From contig NZ_JAMSHT010000001.1 of NCBI RefSeq assembly GCF_023805295.1, positions 310,001 to 374,000 of the forward strand: a DNA stretch of 64,000 nucleotides, given 5' to 3'. Shown here piece by piece: positions 1-8,592 of the stretch. Numbering within the stretch: the stretch's first letter is position 1; every line of letters begins with the position of its first letter. A model generated the notes under the pieces. That model saw only the letters and a program-made list of their open reading frames with translations, did not search any database and was not told the DNA's origin. Made by a program: the position numbers and the translations under genes. The stretch comes from Sphingomicrobium sediminis. Lineage in GTDB: Bacteria; Pseudomonadota; Alphaproteobacteria; Sphingomonadales; Sphingomonadaceae.

Positions 1-551
1 AGCCGGGTCCCGCTGGCGAGCCTGAGGAGGTCGTCGAGCCGGAACAGCCGCTTCGCTCGATCATCCGTGAGGATGCCGGGATCGAATTGCCCGAGGACGG
101 GCCCACGACAGAACCCGCCAAGGTTTTGGAAGTGACCGTCCCGTTCGGTGTCGGCTCCGGTCTCAGCGAGGCGGCGCGTGAAGCGATCGATGCCTTCGAT
201 GCTGAAGTCTGGGAAGAAGAAGAGGGGATCATCACCATCTTCGGTCATTCGGATTCGATCGGCTCGGACGAAGCCAATGAGCGCGCCAGCCTGGCCCGGG
301 CCGAAGCGGTCGCGGACTATCTTGTCGAGGAGCTGGGCGTCGACCGCGAACGACTGAACCTCGTTGGGCTTGGCGAGCATAATCCCGTCGCCCCCAACCT
401 TAATCTGGACGGGAGCGATAACCAGGCGGGCCAGGCCATGAACCGCCGCGTCGAGATCGTCCTCGGGACACCCGGCGAGATCGTCGAACGCCGCGCATTG
501 GCCGAGCAGTCGGAGCGGCTCGAAGCCGCTGAGAATGCGCAGGAGCTTTAG
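1..551 (+). CDS. OmpA-family protein, C-terminal part (5' end outside window)
   Basis: The reading frame is open from the first bases of the window and ends at a TAG at 549-551, so the N-terminus is missing. The first visible part is Pro/Glu-rich, like a linker. The rest has the peptidoglycan-binding OmpA-C fold: an FGHSDSIGSDEANERASLAR segment, then the NRRVEIVL ending typical of this domain (motif NxxLSxxRAxxVxxyL...NRRVei). Such domains bind diaminopimelate in the cell wall and anchor an outer-membrane or periplasmic protein. The identity of the missing N-terminal domain cannot be told. A second OmpA-C protein lies at 1824. Confidence 0.8.
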   Translation, partial: PGPAGEPEEVVEPEQPLRSIIREDAGIELPEDGPTTEPAKVLEVTVPFGVGSGLSEAAREAIDAFDAEVWEEEEGIITIFGHSDSIGSDEANERASLARAEAVADYLVEELGVDRERLNLVGLGEHNPVAPNLNLDGSDNQAGQAMNRRVEIVLGTPGEIVERRALAEQSERLEAAENAQEL

Positions 552-590
552 GGGCCGCCCGAATGGGCTTCCTTGCATAAAATCAAGGGT

Positions 591-604
591 TTGACGGCGG
601 TCAA
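591..604. promoter_or_regulatory. FNR/FixK-type box TTGA-N6-TCAA
   Basis: The sequence TTGACGGCGGTCAA is a perfect TTGA-N6-TCAA inverted repeat, the core recognised by the FNR/FixK/Dnr family of low-oxygen regulators. It lies 61 bp upstream of the universal stress protein start at 665, compatible with class II activation from about -41.5. Function is inferred from the motif; no fnr-type gene is present in the window. Confidence 0.5.
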
Positions 605-664
605 AGCGCCCTCAGGCGAATGTGCCTAGGCTGGTTGCATTGTCCCAGCACCAGGAGGCACTCG

Positions 665-1477
665 ATGAAAAATATCCTGCTTCATCTCCAGCATTCCGCA
701 GGTTCAGATCGGGCACGCGAAAACGCCATCGCGTTGGCCACGTCGCTCGAAGCGCATCTGACCTGCATGTATGTGACACCCAATTCCGCGTTCGTCGCGG
801 CGGGGCCGTTCGGCGGCATCTTTGCCATCGATGACATCATGGACGCGCTCGAAAAGCGGGCGACGGACGTGAAAGGCAAGGTGGAGGCCGATCTCGCGAA
901 CGAGGCGATCGGATGGGATTATGATCGCCGCGTCGGGGACCCGGTTGCGACGTTGGCCTATCATTCTTCCATTTCCGACCTGCTCATCACCGGGCGCGAC
1001 GAGGCCAAGGATGATGATCTGCAAACGCCGATGGCGCGGCTCGGAAGCCTGTTGCACCGCGTTCATTGTCCGATCTTCATTCCAGGCGATGATGGCGCGG
1101 TGATCGACCCCAACGGCACTGCAATCATTGCGTGGGACGGAAGCGTGGAAAGCGCCAACGCGGTGCGCGCCTGCCTGCCGGTCCTCAAAACGGCCTCGAA
1201 GGTGAAAGTCGTCCGGATCGAAGAGGATAAGGACCAGTTCCCGGATACGCGCGTGATGGAATATCTCTCGCGCCATGGCATTCATGCCGAACTCATCGTC
1301 GAGCCATTTACCGAGAAGTGGGTAGACGAGGTGCTGGTGCTGCACGCCCAGACGTCGCATCCTTCATTCATCGTGAGCGGCGCCTACAGCCACCGCCGAC
1401 TGAGCGAGTTTCTGTTCGGCGGGACGACACGGTCGCTGCTGCGCAAATGCCCGGTGGGGCTGTTCCTCGCGCATTGA
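665..1477 (+). CDS. Universal stress protein, two UspA domains
   Basis: A 270-residue cytoplasmic protein. I chose the ATG at 665 because AGGAGG lies at 653-658, an ideal spacing, and because the product then begins MKNILLHL, the usual UspA start. The first half is a degenerate UspA domain. The second half restarts at about residue 155 (TAIIAWDGS) and ends with GAYSHRRLSEFLFGGTTRSL followed by the CPVGLFLAH terminus, the nucleotide-binding G-x2-G-x9-G(S/T) signature. Tandem UspA proteins are often induced by oxygen limitation or stationary phase, which fits the FNR-like box at 591-604. It is a single gene, convergent with the tRNA. Confidence 0.88.
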   Translation: MKNILLHLQHSAGSDRARENAIALATSLEAHLTCMYVTPNSAFVAAGPFGGIFAIDDIMDALEKRATDVKGKVEADLANEAIGWDYDRRVGDPVATLAYHSSISDLLITGRDEAKDDDLQTPMARLGSLLHRVHCPIFIPGDDGAVIDPNGTAIIAWDGSVESANAVRACLPVLKTASKVKVVRIEEDKDQFPDTRVMEYLSRHGIHAELIVEPFTEKWVDEVLVLHAQTSHPSFIVSGAYSHRRLSEFLFGGTTRSLLRKCPVGLFLAH

Positions 1478-1505
1478 GCATAGCTCTCGACATGACCGGA
1501 GGGAA

Positions 1506-1579
1506 TGGAGCGGGTGAAGGGAATCGAACCCTCGTCTTAAGCTTGGGAAGCTCCTGCTCTACCATTGAGCTACACCCGC
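1506..1579 (-). tRNA. tRNA-Gly (anticodon CCC)
   Basis: Read on the minus strand, a 7-bp acceptor stem GCGGGTG/CACCCGC encloses a D-arm, an anticodon loop TTCCCAA (anticodon CCC after U33) and a T-arm containing GGTTCGATTCC. The discriminator T and a genomically encoded CCA follow at 1509-1506. The top of the anticodon stem has a G-A mismatch and a G-U pair, which are tolerated. It resembles bacterial tRNA-Gly(CCC), including the E. coli form. Confidence 0.93.
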
Positions 1580-1823
1580 ATTACGCTGCGACGGCTCATA
1601 CTTGGCCCAGATACAGGGTCAAGCACCATCCTTTGCGCATCGCCATCAAAGCCCTGCACAGTTCATCGCTCTGAACGCCCGCCACACCTGTAAAATTAAC
1701 CATTCTTAAAGATTTAGCGGGGCCGTTCATCTGGCAGCAAGGTTTCGGTCGACAGAGCGGCCCAAAATGGGGCAAAAACATGCCGCGCACGCGGCAGGAC
1801 GGATTTTCAAAGGAGCGAATTTC

Positions 1824-2726
1824 GTGAAACTTATCAATAAAGTAACGGCGTCCATGTTGTTGGCCGCGGTGGCCATTCCTGCAAGCGCAGTGGCCGCACA
1901 GCCGACCGAGGCAATGGATCCGATCACGATCGAAGGCCAGCTGCCCGCCGACCTTGACGAGCTGCCCGAAGGCCCCAAGATCAAGGGCTTCATCACCGCG
2001 CGCAACGGCGCGCAGATGCAGGTCATGAGCGAAGATGGCACCAACGTTTCGGTTCTCGTCGCCGAGGCCACCAAGGTCCGTTCGACCGGTGGTTTCCTCG
2101 GTCTCGACAAGGACAAGCTCACCACCGACGCGTTGCTAAGCGGCCTTCCGGTGACGGTCGAGACGGCGCAGTGGGGCGGCGGCCTGGTCGCGACCAAGGT
2201 CAGCATGAAGGACAAGGATCTCAAGACCGCGCTGATGATCCAAAATGGTACGGCGCAGCGCTTTGACCAGCAGGATACTGCCATCGCCGAAAATGCGGCG
2301 GCGACTGAGGCCCTTCGGGGCCGCTTCGGCGACATCGACCAGTATAACGTCAAGAGCCAGACCAGCGTCTATTTCGACACAGGCAAGTGGGCGCTCTCGT
2401 CGTCGGACGAAGTTCGCCTGTGCGAAGCGGCTGCCGAAGCCGATGCCATGGACAATGCGCTCCTGCTGGTCGTCGGCTACACCGATTCGGTCGGCGATGA
2501 AGACTATAACCAGGTCCTGAGCGAGCGCCGTGCCGGCCGGGTCGTCAACTATCTTCAGCAGAAGTGCGGCTGGGCGCCGTACCGCATGCTGACCCCCACC
2601 GGGATGGCCGAGTCCGACCCGGCGGCGGACAATGAAACCGAAGAAGGCAAGGCCCTCAACCGTCGCGTGACGGTCAACATCCTCGTCAGCAAGGCTGTCG
2701 ACGGCATGGAACAGGCTGGCCTCTAA
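1824..2726 (+). CDS. OmpA-family outer-membrane/periplasmic protein
   Basis: About 300 residues starting at a GTG with AGGAG at 1811-1815. Residues 1-25 form a classical signal peptide (MKLINKVTASMLLAAVAIPA). A central region of about 150 residues looks like a small beta-rich OB-like domain (GFITARNGAQMQVMSEDGT). The C-terminal 120 residues are an OmpA-C domain: SVYFDTGKWALSSSDE, VVGYTDSVGDEDYNQVLSER and the NRRVTVNILV ending. It probably links the outer membrane to peptidoglycan. It is monocistronic, followed by two tandem terminators, which suggests high expression. Confidence 0.88.
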   Translation: MKLINKVTASMLLAAVAIPASAVAAQPTEAMDPITIEGQLPADLDELPEGPKIKGFITARNGAQMQVMSEDGTNVSVLVAEATKVRSTGGFLGLDKDKLTTDALLSGLPVTVETAQWGGGLVATKVSMKDKDLKTALMIQNGTAQRFDQQDTAIAENAAATEALRGRFGDIDQYNVKSQTSVYFDTGKWALSSSDEVRLCEAAAEADAMDNALLLVVGYTDSVGDEDYNQVLSERRAGRVVNYLQQKCGWAPYRMLTPTGMAESDPAADNETEEGKALNRRVTVNILVSKAVDGMEQAGL

Positions 2727-2739
2727 GGTCCGATACAAG

Positions 2740-2782
2740 CTCCGGCGGCATCCGCCCCCCGCAGGGCGCCGCCGGGGTTTTC
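2740..2782 (+). terminator. Rho-independent terminator after the OmpA-family gene
   Basis: CCGGCGGC (2742-2749) pairs with GCCGCCGG (2768-2775), followed by GGTTTTC. It is the first of two terminators. Confidence 0.75.
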
Positions 2783-2798
2783 AATGCATTGGCAAAGG

Positions 2799-2837
2799 GC
2801 CGACATGCTGCCGTATTGGCGAGCATGTCGGCTTTTT
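2799..2837 (+). terminator. Second tandem terminator
   Basis: A perfect 11-bp stem, GCCGACATGCT (2799-2809) with AGCATGTCGGC (2822-2832), is followed directly by TTTTT. It backs up the terminator 20 bp upstream and insulates the DUF3422-type gene. Confidence 0.88.
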
Positions 2838-2907
2838 GATTCCAGCCTCGCACCCCGCACTTTGGTCCGCGCTATCCCGATCTGCGCCCTTCGTGTAAGG
2901 CCCTTCC

Positions 2908-4170
2908 ATGGGTCTGACCGAACATCCGTTGCGGCGCGACCTGGTCCGCGAGATGCATCTGCGCCGATTTGCCCCGGTGCAGGCGCCGGCGCGGCTCGTC
3001 CAGATGATCTATCTCGTCGACAAGGAAGAGCGGCAGGCCGAGCTCGAACGGCTCGCCAATCCGGTCGGCAAAGCTGCGAAGACTATCGAACAGGAAAGCC
3101 GTCACGCGCTGATCGCGATCGACGAGGATATCCGCTTCCTGTGGGAACGGCAGACCGAAGCGACGACCATCACCGCGCTTGTCGAAGGGCGCGACATGGG
3201 CCGGCTCGACGCGCTGGTCGAGTGGATGATGGAATGGCCCGGCGCGGTGGTGCGTGCGACCAAGCTTTATGTCGAACCCGAGGAGGAGGCGGCCAAGAAC
3301 TGTCTTCCGGACATGCGCTTCGTCGAGCAGGACCTCGTATCCTGTTGCATCAATGCGGGCGTGCGCATGTGGTCCGACTTTCGCATCCGCGAGGATGGCT
3401 TCGGCCGCATGCTGCTGGCCGGGCAGGCGGGTGGTCCTGACGAACTAGGGCGCATCGTCCAGCGGCTGCAGGAACTCGGCAATTACAGAAACCTTGCCCT
3501 GCTTGGCCTGCCGCCGGTGCAGCGGCTGATGCCCGAGCTCAACCGCCTGGAAGACGACTTGGCGCGCCAATCGCAGAAATTGGGTGAGCTGGGCGAAGAG
3601 GAATTTGACGACGACGCGCTGCTCCACGATTTGTCGCGCCTGTCGGCTGAAATGGCGCGGATCAGGGCGGAGAACAGCTATCGGCTGGGCGCGACGCAGG
3701 CTTATGCGCAAATTGCCGGTGACCGGCTCGAGACGCTCGAGATCAAGCCGCTACCTGGCTATCAGAGCCTGTCCGACTTTACCGAGCGGCGCCTCGTGCC
3801 CGCGATGCGGACCTGCGAGACCTTTGCCAATCGCCTGCGCCGCATTGCCGAGCGCAGTAGCGATGCCATTGCCTTGCTCAACACGCGCATCGACACGCGG
3901 ATCAAGGCGCAGAATCTCGACCTCTTGAAATCGATGGAATCGTCCTTCTCTTTGCAATTGAGACTGCAGAACCTCGTCGAGGCGCTCTCGGTCATCGCGG
4001 CGAGTTATTATGCTGTCGGACTGATCGCCTTCATGGTGAAGGGCTGGAAGGCGTTTCCCGACGGCGACAGCACCGACATCATTCTCGGCATCGCGACGCC
4101 GGGGATCGTCCTGCTGATCTTCATTCTCGTCGGGGTCATTCGCAAACGTGTCGTGGACGAAACCAAATGA
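2908..4170 (+). CDS. DUF3422-type predicted membrane-anchored protein
   Basis: A 420-residue protein that begins MGLTEHPLRRDLVREMHLRR, matching the opening of the DUF3422 family as I remember it (HPLR...NEvHaRp). A mostly charged cytoplasmic part of about 340 residues contains helical, probably coiled-coil stretches (for example 200-250 and 320-350). Two hydrophobic helices lie near the C-terminus (about 355-375 and 390-412), and the protein ends in a basic tail. The biochemical function is unknown. The ATG at 2908 is the first Met of the conserved region. No obvious partner gene is adjacent. Confidence 0.72.
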   Translation: MGLTEHPLRRDLVREMHLRRFAPVQAPARLVQMIYLVDKEERQAELERLANPVGKAAKTIEQESRHALIAIDEDIRFLWERQTEATTITALVEGRDMGRLDALVEWMMEWPGAVVRATKLYVEPEEEAAKNCLPDMRFVEQDLVSCCINAGVRMWSDFRIREDGFGRMLLAGQAGGPDELGRIVQRLQELGNYRNLALLGLPPVQRLMPELNRLEDDLARQSQKLGELGEEEFDDDALLHDLSRLSAEMARIRAENSYRLGATQAYAQIAGDRLETLEIKPLPGYQSLSDFTERRLVPAMRTCETFANRLRRIAERSSDAIALLNTRIDTRIKAQNLDLLKSMESSFSLQLRLQNLVEALSVIAASYYAVGLIAFMVKGWKAFPDGDSTDIILGIATPGIVLLIFILVGVIRKRVVDETK

Positions 4171-4270
4171 TGCGCCCGCGCATTAGGGTGAAAGGACTGC
4201 CAGAACTGGCGGAATGCGTACCATTACCAACGGTGAGCAAGGGGCAAACCGGAATTCAGGAGACTCAAGG

Positions 4271-4846
4271 ATGAAGACATCGCGTGCATTGATCGGTAGC
4301 GCTGCAATTGCGGCACTGATGGCGACGGCAGCTTGTGGCAGCCGAGCCGACGAAGAGCCGCCGGCACCTGCGCCCACCGAGGAAGCCGGTGAAGACACCG
4401 CGACCGAAGAGGATACGGCAAGCGCGCCGGCCACCGAGCCCGAAGTCGAGCCCAATGGCACGGTCATCGAAATCCAGATGCTGACCCGCGATCCCGACGG
4501 CAGCGGCCTGCAGGTCTTCAAGCCTGACCTCATTCGCGCCCAGGTTGGCGACACGATCCGCTTCGTGCCGACCGACCCCACCCACCAGAGCTCGTCGATC
4601 GAAGGCATGGTGCCCGATGGCGCGCGTGGCTGGGAAGGCGAAATCAACGAGGCCGTCGAATATGTCGTGCCGCTTCCCGGCGTCTACGGCTATCAGTGCG
4701 TGCCGCACTATGCCGCCGGCATGGTTGGCCTGATCATTGTCGAAGGTGACGGCCAGGATTCCAATGTCGAGGCCGCCAAGGCCGTCTCGCATCCGGGCAA
4801 TGCCGGTCGCAAGTTCGAAGCGATCTTCGAGGAAGCCGGGCTCTAG
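4271..4846 (+). CDS. Cupredoxin (pseudoazurin/plastocyanin-like) lipoprotein
   Basis: A 191-residue exported blue-copper protein. AGGAG lies 9 bases before the ATG. The signal peptide ends in MATAAC, so Cys22 is a possible lipidation site, although the -3 residue is Thr instead of Leu. An acidic, Pro/Glu-rich linker follows (about 25-60). The cupredoxin domain (65-170) carries type-1 copper ligands: His in PTHQSS, Cys in YQCVPHY, the next His, and Met in AAGMVG. The family transfers electrons in the periplasm. It lies 0.4 kb beyond the end of the PGC; a role in reducing the reaction centre, which lacks PufC, is possible but unproven. Confidence 0.82.
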   Translation: MKTSRALIGSAAIAALMATAACGSRADEEPPAPAPTEEAGEDTATEEDTASAPATEPEVEPNGTVIEIQMLTRDPDGSGLQVFKPDLIRAQVGDTIRFVPTDPTHQSSSIEGMVPDGARGWEGEINEAVEYVVPLPGVYGYQCVPHYAAGMVGLIIVEGDGQDSNVEAAKAVSHPGNAGRKFEAIFEEAGL

Positions 4847-4864
4847 AAAAGAGTTTCAGCAAAC

Positions 4865-4898
4865 GAAAAGGGCGTCGCATTTCGCGGCGCCCTTTTTC
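4865..4898. terminator. Bidirectional terminator
   Basis: AGGGCGTCGC (4869-4878) pairs with GCGGCGCCCT (4884-4893) with one G-U pair, flanked by AAAA on the left and TTTTT on the right. It can terminate the cupredoxin gene rightward and the convergent small membrane protein leftward. Confidence 0.85.
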
Positions 4899-4916
4899 TA
4901 TGCGCTGTCAGGAAAC

Positions 4917-5138
4917 CTAGTCCCGTTGATCGAGCGTCTCGCGGCCTTCCGCACGGCGCTCGGCTTCGGCATCCCGGCGATGCTGTTCCATCGCGGCCTT
5001 GCCTTCCGGCGTGTCCATGGGATGCCGGTTCGACTTCTTGCGGAGAAAGAATAGATAGGCCGCGATCAGGACAAGCAGAACTAGTCCGAGCGTGACGAGA
5101 TTGAGCGGCGCAGCGACCGCTGCTGGGATATAAGTCAT
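4917..5138 (-). CDS. Small single-pass membrane protein, unknown function
   Basis: A 73-residue protein with one hydrophobic helix (NLVTLGLVLLVLIAAYLFFL, about 13-32), a basic cluster RKK directly after it, and a charged C-terminal tail rich in Glu and Arg. The positive-inside rule puts the tail in the cytoplasm. The ribosome-binding site is weak. Its stop is 19 bp from a shared bidirectional terminator, which supports a real gene. I do not recognise a family. Confidence 0.6.
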   Translation of the reverse strand: MTYIPAAVAAPLNLVTLGLVLLVLIAAYLFFLRKKSNRHPMDTPEGKAAMEQHRRDAEAERRAEGRETLDQRD

Positions 5139-5215
5139 TATAAGAACTCACTTATCTGACCCCCGGCCCCACTATGTCATCAATGGGTCGGAGGGCAGCC
5201 AAGTTCCTACATGCT

Positions 5216-6439
5216 TTAGGCGGCAGTGGCCTTGCGGGCCAATTCGCACTGCGACCAGATCTCGCTCAGCGCATTGATGAGCCGGTCGATATCGCCATCG
5301 TCATGGACGGGCGAGGGGGTGAGGCGCAGGCGCTCGGTCCCGACCGGCACGGTGGGATAATTGATCGGCTGCACATAGATGCCGTGATTGTCCATCAGCC
5401 AGTCCGAGATGCGTTTGCACTTGTGCGCATCGCCTACCATCACCGGGATGATGTGGCTGGGATTATGAAGATGCGGGATGCCCATCATGTCGAGCTTGGC
5501 GCGTACCGTGGCGACGCGATCCTTCTGGAGGTCGCGTTCGGCGCTGCTCTCCTTGAGATGGCGGATGCTTGCGGCGGCGCCGGCGGCGACTGCTGGCGGC
5601 AGCGCCGTCGAGAAGATGAATCCCGACGCGAAGGTGCGGATATAGTCGACGAGGTCGGCCGATGCGGCGATATAGCCGCCCATCACGCCGAAGGCCTTGC
5701 CCAGCGTGCCCTCGATCACGGTGATGCGGTCCATCAGCCCTTCGCGCTCGGCAATGCCACCACCGCGCGGGCCATAGAGACCGACGGCGTGAACTTCGTC
5801 GATATAGCTCATCGCACCATGCTTTTCGCAGACGTCGAGAATTTCGGCGATAGGCGCGATGTCGCCGTCCATCGAATAGACGCTCTCGAAGGCGACCAGC
5901 TTGGGCACGTCGGCCGGATATTCGCTGAGGCAGCGGTCGAGATCTTCGACATCGTTATGGTGCCAGATCCGCTTCTGGCAGCGCGAATGGCGAATGCCCT
6001 CGATCATCGAGGCGTGGTTGAGCGCGTCCGAGAAGACGATCAGTCCCGGAATGCGCGCGGCGAGGGTGCCGAGCGCGGCCCAGTTGGAGACGTAGCCAGA
6101 GGTGAAGAGGAGCGCGCTTTCCTTGCCATGCAGGTCCGCCAGTTCGCGTTCCAGCAGGACATGGTGGTGGTTGGTGCCCGAAATGTTGCGCGTGCCCCCG
6201 GCGCCAGCGCCGCATTCGTCGATCGCGGCATGCATGGCTTCGGTGACGACGGGATGCTGGCCCATGCCGAGATAGTCGTTGGAGCACCAGACGGTGACCG
6301 CTTGCGTTTCCTCGCCATCGAGGAAGCGGGTGGCCTGCGGGAAGCGGCCGCGATGGCGCTTGATGTCGGTGAAGACGCGGTAGCGTCCATCCTCGCGCAC
6401 ATCGGCGAGCTCTTCGCGGAAGAAGGCTTCGAAATCCAT
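5216..6439 (-). CDS. hemA: 5-aminolevulinate synthase (C4 pathway)
   Basis: A 407-residue PLP enzyme that condenses glycine and succinyl-CoA to 5-aminolevulinate, the first committed tetrapyrrole precursor. Length and sequence match alphaproteobacterial Hem[15 protein letters not shown] near residue 50, the glycine-rich [13 protein letters not shown], the [15 protein letters not shown] stretch that holds the PLP-ring Asp, and the active-site lysine in [14 protein letters not shown]. It is the last gene of the leftward superoperon, 4 bp after puhE, so its expression should follow pigment synthesis. A second hemA elsewhere in the genome cannot be excluded. Confidence 0.96.
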   Translation of the reverse strand: MDFEAFFREELADVREDGRYRVFTDIKRHRGRFPQATRFLDGEETQAVTVWCSNDYLGMGQHPVVTEAMHAAIDECGAGAGGTRNISGTNHHHVLLERELADLHGKESALLFTSGYVSNWAALGTLAARIPGLIVFSDALNHASMIEGIRHSRCQKRIWHHNDVEDLDRCLSEYPADVPKLVAFESVYSMDGDIAPIAEILDVCEKHGAMSYIDEVHAVGLYGPRGGGIAEREGLMDRITVIEGTLGKAFGVMGGYIAASADLVDYIRTFASGFIFSTALPPAVAAGAAASIRHLKESSAERDLQKDRVATVRAKLDMMGIPHLHNPSHIIPVMVGDAHKCKRISDWLMDNHGIYVQPINYPTVPVGTERLRLTPSPVHDDGDIDRLINALSEIWSQCELARKATAA

Positions 6440-6443
6440 GATT

Positions 6444-7250
6444 CTAAGATCCCCTCGTCGTCAAATCGGATGTGGAAGGCGGGCCGCGGCGACGCAGCGC
6501 CCAACCCCACAACATGCCGTCGCGAAACGGCAATGCGAGAAACAGATGTTCGAGCGCGCCGAGCAGGGTCAGCGCGAAAAGGAGGCTGGCGCCAATCATC
6601 GCCGGGCTGCCGGGCGCGGAGGCGAGTGCCTCGCTGCCGATCCAGCCGGCCAGCGCCAGGATCGCGATCAGGCTGACGGGCAGCAACCAGGTCAGCCGGT
6701 TGGGCCCGAAATAGGTCTTCAGATAGTCGAGATGGGGCGGCAGCAATTCGGTGCTCGAATTGGGCACGCCCACGAAGATGTTCATCTTGGCCGAGAGGCG
6801 CAGGACGAACAGGAGCAGGAAGACCATCGCGCCGACCTGGTTGGCTGCGCCCCATGTGAGGAACAGGAGCAGCACTGCCGTCAGCGCCAGCGCAAGCTCA
6901 TGATGAAGCAGCGTGGCGCTGGCATGCGCAAAGCGGTCGAGACCGCGCGCATCGGCGGGGCAGGGGCCCCGATTGGGCCCTGACACGGCGCCGGTCAGGA
7001 AGGCGACTTCGTGCCAGGACCATACCATCAGCGCTCCGGCAAAGGAGAGGTATATTGCCGAGGCGCTGACGGTATGAGCGCTAATGAGGATGGCGACGAG
7101 ACCGGCAATGCCGATCGCGCCCGAGACGAACAGGCTACGCGGGAAGGTGGCCCGCTCACGCCCGTCGAGCCAGGCGATCAGCCCGGTGGCGAAGAACCAC
7201 ACGGCCACGGTCACGACGACCGGCAGGATATGGCCAGTCCAGCTTACCAT
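6444..7250 (-). CDS. puhE: Photosynthetic complex assembly protein PuhE (DUF3623)
   Basis: A 268-residue polytopic membrane protein with about seven hydrophobic helices, starting [12 protein letters not shown]. The central loop [13 protein letters not shown] and the [17 protein letters not shown] segment are typical of the PuhE family found only in PGCs. Mutants in Rhodobacter are affected in reaction centre assembly and pigment regulation; the exact activity is not known. The start overlaps the acsF stop by 7 bp, indicating translational coupling. Order acsF-puhE-hemA is the usual one in proteobacterial phototrophs. Confidence 0.9.
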   Translation of the reverse strand: MVSWTGHILPVVVTVAVWFFATGLIAWLDGRERATFPRSLFVSGAIGIAGLVAILISAHTVSASAIYLSFAGALMVWSWHEVAFLTGAVSGPNRGPCPADARGLDRFAHASATLLHHELALALTAVLLLFLTWGAANQVGAMVFLLLFVLRLSAKMNIFVGVPNSSTELLPPHLDYLKTYFGPNRLTWLLPVSLIAILALAGWIGSEALASAPGSPAMIGASLLFALTLLGALEHLFLALPFRDGMLWGWALRRRGPPSTSDLTTRGS

Positions 7251-8308
7251 GCAGGCTGCAGCCGGATCTTGGCGGGAAGCTCGGTCCGCGTCGGGCGATG
7301 GAAATACATGCGCGCGAAGGCGAAGGCGCAGCCGGCCATACCGGAAACGCGCTTGGCCATGCCGCCGATGCCGCCCTGGGCCTTGCCGGCTTCGATGCGG
7401 CGGGCGGCGGTCAGCAGCTTGTCCATCTTGGCGCGGAAGGCGGGGTCTTCGGTGTCCAGCCCGACGGGATAAACCTGCCGCGCGATGATGTCGGTCTTGC
7501 GGAAGACTTCCCAGTCATATTCGGTCGGATCGACGCCCAAGGCGGCGTGGAACACCGGCCGATTATGGTCGCGCACATACATGGTCGCGTAGACCGACAG
7601 CAGGAAGAAGCGGATCCACAGCTTGTTGTAGCCCTTGAGCAATTTGGGGTCCGCGCGCATCAGCATGGCAAAGGCCTCGCCATGGCGGAACTCGTCATTG
7701 CACCATTCCTTGAACCAGTCGAAAATCGGGTGAAAGCGAAGCTCCGGATGCGCTTCCAACTGGCGGAAAATGGTGATGTAGCGGGCATAGCCGATCTTCT
7801 CGGAGAGATAGACGGCGTAGAAGATGAACTTGGGTTTGAAAAAGGTGTATTTCTTGGTCTTCGTGAGGAAGGACAAGTCCACCCCGATCCCAGCATCCTT
7901 CAATGCATCGTTGATGAAGCCGGCATGGCGGCTCTCGTCGCGCGCGAGCAGCTTGAACAGGTCCTTGACGTCTTGGTTCTTGGTGCGCTTGGCGATCTCC
8001 GCATAGAGGATGCAGCCCGAAAATTCGGACGTGAGCGAGGAGACGAGGAAGTCGATGAACTCGGCCCGCAATTCGGGTTCGAGATTGTTGATGATCCCGT
8101 CAAAGCTTTCGGCGCGTTTGAAATGGTTCTTGTTCGGGTCCGAGCGCATCTCGGCGATGAGCGCGTCCCATTCCTCGCGCACCGGATCGACGTCGATCGC
8201 GTCCAGCTTCTCGAAATCGGTCGTATAGAAGCGCGGGCTCAGCACGGTGTCCTCATTGGCTAGCCGCTGGCTCTCCTCGGAGCGATGCACCTTGGTCTGG
8301 ACGTTCAT
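7244..8308 (-). CDS. acsF: Aerobic Mg-protoporphyrin IX monomethyl ester oxidative cyclase
   Basis: A 354-residue di-iron monooxygenase that forms the isocyclic ring E using O2. I use the ATG at 8308, with GGAGGATC upstream, not longer upstream starts. Ferritin-like iron ligands are visible: Glu in [13 protein letters not shown], the Glu/His pair in [10 protein letters not shown], and the later pair in [11 protein letters not shown]. The C-terminus ends in [10 protein letters not shown]. No oxygen-independent bchE is present, so bacteriochlorophyll synthesis should need oxygen. The start overlaps the upstream 95-codon gene as ATGA. Confidence 0.97.
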   Translation of the reverse strand: MNVQTKVHRSEESQRLANEDTVLSPRFYTTDFEKLDAIDVDPVREEWDALIAEMRSDPNKNHFKRAESFDGIINNLEPELRAEFIDFLVSSLTSEFSGCILYAEIAKRTKNQDVKDLFKLLARDESRHAGFINDALKDAGIGVDLSFLTKTKKYTFFKPKFIFYAVYLSEKIGYARYITIFRQLEAHPELRFHPIFDWFKEWCNDEFRHGEAFAMLMRADPKLLKGYNKLWIRFFLLSVYATMYVRDHNRPVFHAALGVDPTEYDWEVFRKTDIIARQVYPVGLDTEDPAFRAKMDKLLTAARRIEAGKAQGGIGGMAKRVSGMAGCAFAFARMYFHRPTRTELPAKIRLQPAW

Positions 8309-8592
8309 TTGATCCTCCCTGCTGAGAAGCTGACCTCGTAGAGTTCGGCGAGGTCGAAATAGGCCGCGGCCTTGACCAGCGCGCGCTTCAATGCGGTCGC
8401 GCGGGTCACCGTGGCGGTGCGTTTGAATTCGGCGCTGGAGCCGAAGGGGATGGAGATGGGGTCGCCATGCACGCGCACCTTGTCGCCGGGGAAGATGGCG
8501 TGGTCGCCATCCAGTTCGACATGGGCGTGGAAATAGTCCGGGCTCTGCGCCACCGAGACGGTGCATGGCACCTCGAAATGCCGGTTCATCAT
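8305..8592 (-). CDS. Conserved small PGC protein between puhC and acsF, unknown function
   Basis: A 95-residue soluble-looking protein with no transmembrane helix or signal peptide. Visible features are [10 protein letters not shown] near the start, a hydrophilic beta-rich middle ([20 protein letters not shown]) and a helical basic C-terminal third. It sits in the puh operon with ATGA-type overlaps at both ends (stop of puhC, start of acsF). As I recall, a small gene occupies this slot in many proteobacterial PGCs, but I know no experimentally assigned function. It could serve AcsF or reaction centre assembly; this is inference from position only. The start may be either of two adjacent ATGs. 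Confidence 0.8.
   Translation of the reverse strand: MMNRHFEVPCTVSVAQSPDYFHAHVELDGDHAIFPGDKVRVHGDPISIPFGSSAEFKRTATVTRATALKRALVKAAAYFDLAELYEVSFSAGRIK

Noticed and set aside
1318..1674. A + strand frame crossing the end of the stress protein and the tRNA
   Set aside because: It reads through tRNA-Gly and has no ribosome site; its apparent GEGNRTLVLSLGSS stretch is a common artefact of antisense tRNA-Gly.
2784..3440. A 218-codon + strand frame starting between the terminators
   Set aside because: It starts before the second terminator hairpin and runs out of frame over the DUF3422-type gene; translation is Arg/Pro-rich.
5174..6676. A 500-codon + strand frame opposite hemA and puhE
   Set aside because: Shadow frame of hemA; no signal, domain or ribosome site.
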